Source: Mariniflexile maritimum
Lineage (GTDB): Bacteria > Bacteroidota > Bacteroidia > Flavobacteriales > Flavobacteriaceae
Assembly: GCF_009746565.1 (NCBI RefSeq)
Contig: NZ_WRPN01000002.1
Span: forward strand, 310,001-374,000
Length of the DNA stretch: 64,000 nt
Direction of reading: 5' to 3'
Below the pieces are notes generated by a model. That model made no database searches and was not told the origin of the DNA. It worked only from the letters and a program-made list of their open reading frames with translations. The position numbers and the translations under genes are program-made. Shown here in pieces: positions 59,463-64,000 of this stretch (its first letter is position 1; the number at the start of each line of letters is the position of its first letter).

Positions 59463-60695
59463 TTAAGAAACGGCTTTAAGTTTCTTTAAAGTTGTTTTAA
59501 CCAGTTTATCTTCAACGTACGATTTTGTGACGTTTAATTTTTTCTCGTTGCTGCTTGGTAGTTCAAACATGGCATCGGTTAAAATTTCCTCGCACAGCGA
59601 ACGCAAACCACGTGCGCCTAATTTGTACTCAATGGCTTTGTTTACTATGTAATCCAAAGCGCCGTCGGTAATGGTAAAATCGACATCATCCATTGAAAAC
59701 AATTTTTGGTATTGTTTGATGATGGCATTCTTGGGTTCAGTAAGTATGGCCCTTAACGCTTGGGCATCTAGGGGGTCCATATAGGTGAGCACTGGTAAAC
59801 GCCCGATAATTTCAGGGATTAAACCAAAATCCTTTAAATCTTTAGGAACAATGTATTGAAGCAAATGGTTGTGATCGACTACATCTTCCGATTTGGAGGC
59901 GCTGTAACCTACTGCTTGCATGTTTAGGCGTTTTGAGATATGGCGTTCAATACCATCAAACGCACCACCGGCAATAAATAAAATGTTTTCGGTGTTAACT
60001 TCAATAAATTTTTGGTCGGGATGTTTGCGCCCTCCTTTTGGCGGTACGTTAACGATGGTGCCTTCCAAAAGTTTTAAAAGTGCTTGTTGTACGCCTTCGC
60101 CCGAAACATCGCGGGTTATGGATGGATTGTCGCTTTTGCGCGCAATTTTATCGATTTCATCAATAAAAACGATGCCTTTTTCGGCCTTTTCCAAGTTGTA
60201 ATCGGCTGCTTGTAGCAAGCGTGTTAAAATGCTTTCTACATCTTCACCTACATAGCCGGCTTCTGTTAAAACCGTGGCATCAACAACAGCCAATGGCACG
60301 TTAAGCATTTTGGATATTGTTTTGGCTACCAAGGTTTTTCCGGTTCCCGTTTGGCCTACCATAATGATATTGCTTTTTTGGATTTCAATATCATCTTTGG
60401 TGGTGGGTTGCAATAAGCGTTTGTAATGGTTATATACGGCAACCGACATGACTTTCTTGGTCATATCTTGCCCTATGATGTATTCATCGAGAAATGCCTT
60501 AATTTGTTGTGGTTTACGCAGTTTTAGTTCAGAGGATAGGTCGCTGCCATCGTGTTGCTTTGATTCTTCCAGCACAATACCGTGTGCCTGCTCTATGCAT
60601 CTGTCGCAAATATGGGCATCTAATCCTGCGATCAATAAGTTGGTCTCGGGTTTTTTACGACCACAAAACGAACATTCTAATTCTTCCTTTGCCAT
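59463..60695 (-). CDS. clpX: ATP-dependent protease ATPase subunit ClpX
   Basis: Unfolds proteins and feeds them to ClpP. The 410-residue AAA+ protein has the N-terminal zinc site (Cys 8, 11, 30, 33), Walker A GQTGTGKT (114-121), Walker B FIDEIDK, the pore loop region AGYVGEDVE, and the ClpP-binding stretch with [14 protein letters not shown] nearby. It is the last gene of the tig-clpP-clpX cluster with a 75-base gap to clpP. Confidence 0.98.
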   Translation of the reverse strand: MAKEELECSFCGRKKPETNLLIAGLDAHICDRCIEQAHGIVLEESKQHDGSDLSSELKLRKPQQIKAFLDEYIIGQDMTKKVMSVAVYNHYKRLLQPTTKDDIEIQKSNIIMVGQTGTGKTLVAKTISKMLNVPLAVVDATVLTEAGYVGEDVESILTRLLQAADYNLEKAEKGIVFIDEIDKIARKSDNPSITRDVSGEGVQQALLKLLEGTIVNVPPKGGRKHPDQKFIEVNTENILFIAGGAFDGIERHISKRLNMQAVGYSASKSEDVVDHNHLLQYIVPKDLKDFGLIPEIIGRLPVLTYMDPLDAQALRAILTEPKNAIIKQYQKLFSMDDVDFTITDGALDYIVNKAIEYKLGARGLRSLCEEILTDAMFELPSSNEKKLNVTKSYVEDKLVKTTLKKLKAVS

Positions 60696-60770
60696 TAATA
60701 TTTTTCTATTTTAGGGAGTGAATTATTATAAATATGGCTATAACAATTCTATAAAATTACAATTTTTTAT

Positions 60771-61445
60771 TTAATTACGGGCCAAAATTTCATCAATCAT
60801 ACCATATTCTTTGGCTTTATCGGCTTTCATCCAGTAGTCCCTATCGCTATCGGCATATACTTTTTCGTAATCTTGTCCCGAATGTTTGCTAATTATTTTA
60901 TACAGTTCTTCTTTAAGGATAAGTATTTCACGAGCTGTAATTTCGATATCGCTGGCTTGACCTTGCGCACCTCCTAGGGGTTGGTGGATCATTACGCGCG
61001 AATGAGTTAAGCCGCTGCGTTTTCCTTTGGCACCCGCACATAGCAAGACAGCGCCCATGGAGGCCGCCATACCAGTACAAATGGTAGCAACATCGGGTTT
61101 TATGAACTGCATGGTATCATAAATACCTAAACCTGCATACACGCTTCCGCCTGGGGAATTGATGTAAATTTGAATATCTTTTGAAGAATCGGTGCTTTCC
61201 AAAAACAAAAGTTGGGCTTGAATGATGTTTGCTACCTGGTCGTTTATGGCGGTGCCCATAAAAATGATGCGATCCATCATTAAGCGTGAGAATACGTCAA
61301 AAATAGCAATGTTCATTTGGCGCTCTTCAATAATATTGGGCGTTAGGTTTGTTGGGTACATGCTACTGATAATTTTATTGTAGTAGGTACTGCTGATGCC
61401 TTGGTCTTTTATCGCGAATTTTTCAAATTCTTTAGCGTAATCCAT
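60771..61445 (-). CDS. clpP: ATP-dependent Clp protease proteolytic subunit
   Basis: Serine protease forming the double-ring chamber that works with ClpX. 224 residues with the triad Ser 129 (TGMAASMGA), His 154 (MIHQPLGG) and Asp 203 (DRDYWM), at the same mutual distances as in E. coli ClpP. The N-terminus is about 30 residues longer than E. coli, as usual in Bacteroidota. A strong hairpin at 61560-61591 lies between tig and this gene. Confidence 0.98.
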   Translation of the reverse strand: MDYAKEFEKFAIKDQGISSTYYNKIISSMYPTNLTPNIIEERQMNIAIFDVFSRLMMDRIIFMGTAINDQVANIIQAQLLFLESTDSSKDIQIYINSPGGSVYAGLGIYDTMQFIKPDVATICTGMAASMGAVLLCAGAKGKRSGLTHSRVMIHQPLGGAQGQASDIEITAREILILKEELYKIISKHSGQDYEKVYADSDRDYWMKADKAKEYGMIDEILARN

Positions 61446-61559
61446 AATTGTTGCTTGTTGTTGTTTTAAATTAAATAACGAATACCTTTATTGGGTGATT
61501 TTATAATGAAGCGCAAATTAAATTGAAGCCTTCATTTAAGGTTAAATGCACCCAACGAA

Positions 61560-61591
61560 TTAGGCGCTATAAAACTAATTATAGCGCCTAA
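61560..61591 (-). terminator. Strong hairpin between tig and clpP
   Basis: A perfect 13-bp stem TTAGGCGCTATAA (61560-61572) with TTATAGCGCCTAA (61579-61591) and a six-base loop, about 30 bases behind the tig stop. No T-run follows on the minus strand, so it may be an attenuator or RNA-stability element. Confidence 0.6.
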
Positions 61592-61623
61592 ATATAGTGA
61601 ATTATTCCGTATAGGCACAGATA

Positions 61624-62952
61624 TTATTCGTGCCCATACACTTCTTTTACGAAGTTTTCGTAAGTTAACTCCTTTACTTTAAGGTTTGCTTTTTCTTTGT
61701 AAAGTGATAATAATTTTTGGCTTACCAATTGCTCGGAGATACGGCGTGCTTCTTCTTGATTTGATAAAATACGGGCAGCAATGCTATCCAGTTCTTCGTC
61801 GGAAGGGTTTAATTGGCCAAATTGTGCCATTTGTGCCTTGATCATTTCCCTGGAATGATTTCTTATATCATCCATGGTAACCTGTATGTTGTTGTCGGTA
61901 ATAAGTTTGCCCTCGATTAATTGGTAGCGTAAGCTTTTTTCCGATTTTTCGTATTCTTCTTTGGCCTGTTGCACATCCATGGGTTGCTCGCCGGCGGTTT
62001 GCATCCATTTCTGTAAGAAGCTTGCTGGCAAATCGAACTTGGTATGTTCTACCAAATACTCGGTGACGTCGTTTAAAAGTTTTTGGTCTGCTTGTTGCGT
62101 GAATTGCTTTTCGGCATCCTCTTTAATTTTATCTTTTAATTCCGTTACCGATTTAACCAGATCTTTCCCAAAAAGTTTATCGAACAGTTCTTGGTCCAAC
62201 TCGGCAAGTTCGCGTTTGTTGATTTCAGAAATGGTGAAGGAAACCTCAATGTCCAATCCGTGCACGTCATCATGACCCAGTTTCAAAGCGTGCATTAGTT
62301 CGTGGTCGTCTTCATACAATCCTTTGGTTTGCAATGAAATAACATCGCCAACCTTGGCGCCAACAAATTGTTTTTCGGTCGCTTTTCCTTTAAATTTATC
62401 TAAGGTTAGGGTTACTTTGTTTTCAATGTCGCGTTCTTCATTTTTAAAAACCCCTGTAATTTCGCTATCTTTCTCAACTTGGGTTTGCGAAATTAATTTT
62501 CCGTATTGCTTTTGGATGCGTGCCACTTGTTCGTCAATCATTTTAGAATCGGCTACAATGTGGTAGTGCGTTAGGGGTTCCTTGCTGTTTAGGCTTACTT
62601 CAAATTCTGGAGCTAGGCCTAATTCAAATTCAAATGAAAGCGTGTCGGCATCCCAGTTAATGGCATCTTGAGGCTTTGGCAGTGGTTGCCCTAAAACGTC
62701 CAGTTTTTCTTCGGTAAGGTATTTGTTTAAAGCGTCTTGCAGTAGCTTGTTAACTTCATCGACCAATACCGCTTTACCGTATTGTTTTTTTACCATTCCC
62801 ATGGGTACGTGGCCTTTTCTAAAACCGGGGATATTTGCTGTTTTGCGGTAATCGGTTAAGATTTTTTCCACTTTATCGCTGTAATCCTCTTTTGCGATAT
62901 TTACTTTTACTACAGCATTTAATGCATCAACGTTTTCTCTTGTAATATTCAT
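61624..62952 (-). CDS. tig: Trigger factor
   Basis: Ribosome-bound chaperone for new proteins. The 442-residue protein has the N-terminal ribosome-binding loop GFRKGHVPMG (residues about 42-51), a central part corresponding to the peptidyl-prolyl isomerase domain but with little FKBP signature, and a long helical C-terminal domain. This is common in Bacteroidota. It opens the tig-clpP-clpX cluster; a consensus promoter is at 63026-63056. Confidence 0.96.
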   Translation of the reverse strand: MNITRENVDALNAVVKVNIAKEDYSDKVEKILTDYRKTANIPGFRKGHVPMGMVKKQYGKAVLVDEVNKLLQDALNKYLTEEKLDVLGQPLPKPQDAINWDADTLSFEFELGLAPEFEVSLNSKEPLTHYHIVADSKMIDEQVARIQKQYGKLISQTQVEKDSEITGVFKNEERDIENKVTLTLDKFKGKATEKQFVGAKVGDVISLQTKGLYEDDHELMHALKLGHDDVHGLDIEVSFTISEINKRELAELDQELFDKLFGKDLVKSVTELKDKIKEDAEKQFTQQADQKLLNDVTEYLVEHTKFDLPASFLQKWMQTAGEQPMDVQQAKEEYEKSEKSLRYQLIEGKLITDNNIQVTMDDIRNHSREMIKAQMAQFGQLNPSDEELDSIAARILSNQEEARRISEQLVSQKLLSLYKEKANLKVKELTYENFVKEVYGHE

Positions 62953-63025
62953 TTTAAATGATATGAAGCCTTAGGGGCGTTTTACGAACTATTTTATTTT
63001 TAAATATGTCATTAAAATTGGGTTG

Positions 63026-63056
63026 CAAAAATATAACATTTTTACAACCCTACAAA
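63026..63056 (-). promoter_or_regulatory. Consensus tig promoter inside an inverted repeat
   Basis: Minus strand TTTG (63053-63056), 19-base spacer and TATTTTTG (63026-63033), a full match to the Bacteroidota consensus. The -7 box lies inside a 13-bp inverted repeat (GGGTTGCAAAAAT at 63020-63032 and ATTTTTACAACCC at 63038-63050, one mismatch), which could be an operator. Confidence 0.75.
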
Positions 63057-63079
63057 GTTTTTAACAGCTTGATTGTAAG

Positions 63080-63433
63080 CTATTTTTTGTCGTCTTTTAA
63101 AAGCGAATGTAGAAACGATTGCAATATGGAGAGTAGGATGCTAAACAAGATGGCTGTCCAGATGCTGTTTACTGCAAAACCATCGATTAATTTATCGGCC
63201 AGAAGAATGATTAAGGCGTTAATTATCAACAAGAATAGCCCCAAGGTAACAATGGTGATGGGTAAGGTTAAGATAACCAAAATGGGTTTTACCAACAGGT
63301 TTAAAACCGCAAGCACAATGGCTACAATAATGGCAGTAACAAAGGTGTTTCCGGATAGGGTAACGCCTGGTAAAAAATAGGCCAAAATAAATACGGCAAG
63401 GGCCGTTAACAAGAGTTTTAAAATGAGGTTCAT
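63080..63433 (-). CDS. Small four-helix membrane protein, phage-holin-like family
   Basis: 117 residues, almost entirely four hydrophobic helices (about 5-22, 29-50, 55-76, 88-108). The motif VLNLLVKPILVILTLPITIV is that of the family labelled phage holin or DUF360 in databases, found in chromosomes of bacteria without any phage link. No phage genes are near. The ATG overlaps the TGA of the methyltransferase gene upstream, so they are co-translated. Function unknown. Confidence 0.88.
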   Translation of the reverse strand: MNLILKLLLTALAVFILAYFLPGVTLSGNTFVTAIIVAIVLAVLNLLVKPILVILTLPITIVTLGLFLLIINALIILLADKLIDGFAVNSIWTAILFSILLSILQSFLHSLLKDDKK

Positions 63434-64000
63434 ATAGAAAGTTTTTTAAATATTACAATGTCTTGGTATTCTTTTTTGGACGCATCCCTGATGGTGTCCT
63501 TCCAAAAACCATCAATCATCTTCACACATTCAAGGTTCGCCTTTTTTAGCATGAGCTTGATCTCGTTTTTGTGAAAAGCGATGTTGCTGGACTTAACGTT
63601 GTTGTGCATTAACCGGTAATTGTCTTTTTTATAGGGAAAGGCCATGGTGGCTTTTTCGGAAATAAAGGATTCATTTTCAGAATCATACAGAAAGAATGTT
63701 GAAAAACACAAACCCTCTGGTTTTAGTACTTTTTCTATTTCGGAAAAATAATGTTGAATTTCATCTGCCTGCATGTGGGTAAACAATGAAAATGATATGA
63801 TTTTGCTGAAGCTGTTTTTCGGATACGGAAATTGAAAACCAGTAGCTTTTAATGAGGATGTGTTATACAGATCGTTAAAGATTGGCACGTATTTAAAGTT
63901 GAAATTGGGGAAATCTGTTCCTATGCCGTTGTTGCACCAATCGACGCCCTTCTTTACAACATCAAAACCATCATAAGTGCCGTTTTGGTTAAGGTAGCCG
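63430..64000 (-). CDS. SAM-dependent methyltransferase, 5' end missing
   Basis: The frame is open from the stop at 63430 to the right window edge, giving 189 residues of the C-terminal part. Near the edge come GVDWCNNGIGTDFPNFNF, then FPYPKNSFSKIISFSLFTHM and the post-motif helix EIQHYFSEIEKVLKPEGLCF, the pattern of class I methyltransferases (FSVFTHM, LKPGG). The SAM-binding glycine loop lies outside the window. Acceptor unknown. A GTG at 63888 is not the start, since coding continues upstream. It overlaps the small membrane protein gene by four bases. Confidence 0.88.
   Translation of the reverse strand, partial: GYLNQNGTYDGFDVVKKGVDWCNNGIGTDFPNFNFKYVPIFNDLYNTSSLKATGFQFPYPKNSFSKIISFSLFTHMQADEIQHYFSEIEKVLKPEGLCFSTFFLYDSENESFISEKATMAFPYKKDNYRLMHNNVKSSNIAFHKNEIKLMLKKANLECVKMIDGFWKDTIRDASKKEYQDIVIFKKLSI

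Noticed and set aside
63080-63433. Prophage indicated by a phage-holin-like gene
   Set aside because: The family is widespread in chromosomes outside phages, and no other phage gene is found in the window.

Overview
The window is chromosomal DNA of a member of the Bacteroidota, almost certainly a marine-type Flavobacteriaceae. The evidence is in the sequence: type IX secretion (T9SS) sorting tails and a PorZ homologue, SusC-like/GLPGLI envelope proteins, a DNA polymerase III alpha subunit with a fused proofreading domain, a 30S S16 protein with a long acidic tail, and many promoters of the Bacteroidota form (-33 TTG, about 19 bp, -7 TAnnTTTG). Fifty-nine protein loci (two cut by the window edges, one frameshifted) and one tRNA were found. 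There is no CRISPR array, no prophage and no recognisable insertion sequence.

Layout. 1-2.3 kb: partial trhO and recA. 2.35-4.8 kb: a lipoprotein, an ECF sigma factor and a protein with an inner-membrane segment plus an outer-membrane barrel, probably a dual-membrane-spanning anti-sigma factor. 4.9-8.7 kb: an AT-rich three-gene operon (small secreted protein, GLPGLI protein, TonB-receptor-like protein) followed by a repeat-rich upstream region. 9-17 kb: plsC, trpS, dprA, an HU-SPOR fusion, a CPBP protease, a thioesterase, a lipoprotein and gpsA. 17.1-18.1 kb: a T9SS cargo gene broken by two frameshifts. 18.1-24.8 kb: a complete RND efflux operon under a MarR/GbsR-type repressor with an obvious operator. 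24.9-25.5 kb: a ParDE-like toxin-antitoxin pair. 25.8-30.6 kb: pheS, cvpA, rimM, rpsP and a lactonase, with many intergenic hairpins and heptamer repeats. 30.8-41.4 kb: dnaE, recX, a large T9SS cargo protein, recO and porZ. 41.6-44.3 kb: an integral-membrane glycosyltransferase-like protein coupled to a UDP-galactopyranose-mutase-like flavoprotein. 44.4-49.6 kb: a CDF cation transporter, gdhA, envelope proteins, DinB and ArsC-like proteins and tRNA-Arg(CCU). 49.7-53.7 kb: an alpha-glucan phosphorylase-like protein, a secreted protein, a duplicated and gutted copy of that gene's transcription unit, and an AraC regulator. 53.7-58.1 kb: HD hydrolase, acyl-ACP desaturase with a second plsC, bacilliredoxin, and a DnaJ/TerB protein. 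58.1-64 kb: murF, the tig-clpP-clpX cluster, a small membrane protein and a partial methyltransferase.

How the parts work together. Most loci are housekeeping (translation, replication and repair, lipid synthesis, proteolysis). The accessory signal is in envelope biology. The ECF/anti-sigma locus looks like an envelope-stress sensor spanning both membranes. The GLPGLI operon looks like a dedicated small-protein handling unit. T9SS is represented by PorZ and two cargo genes. The RND operon and the toxin-antitoxin pair each carry a visible self-regulatory operator.

The strongest candidates for undescribed biology are: the small-protein/GLPGLI/receptor operon; the sigma/dual-membrane anti-sigma locus with its lipoprotein; the ghost transcription unit at 52.4-52.8 kb that keeps promoter, terminator and a 60-bp operator but has lost its gene; and the phosphorylase homologue whose cofactor lysine is replaced by threonine.
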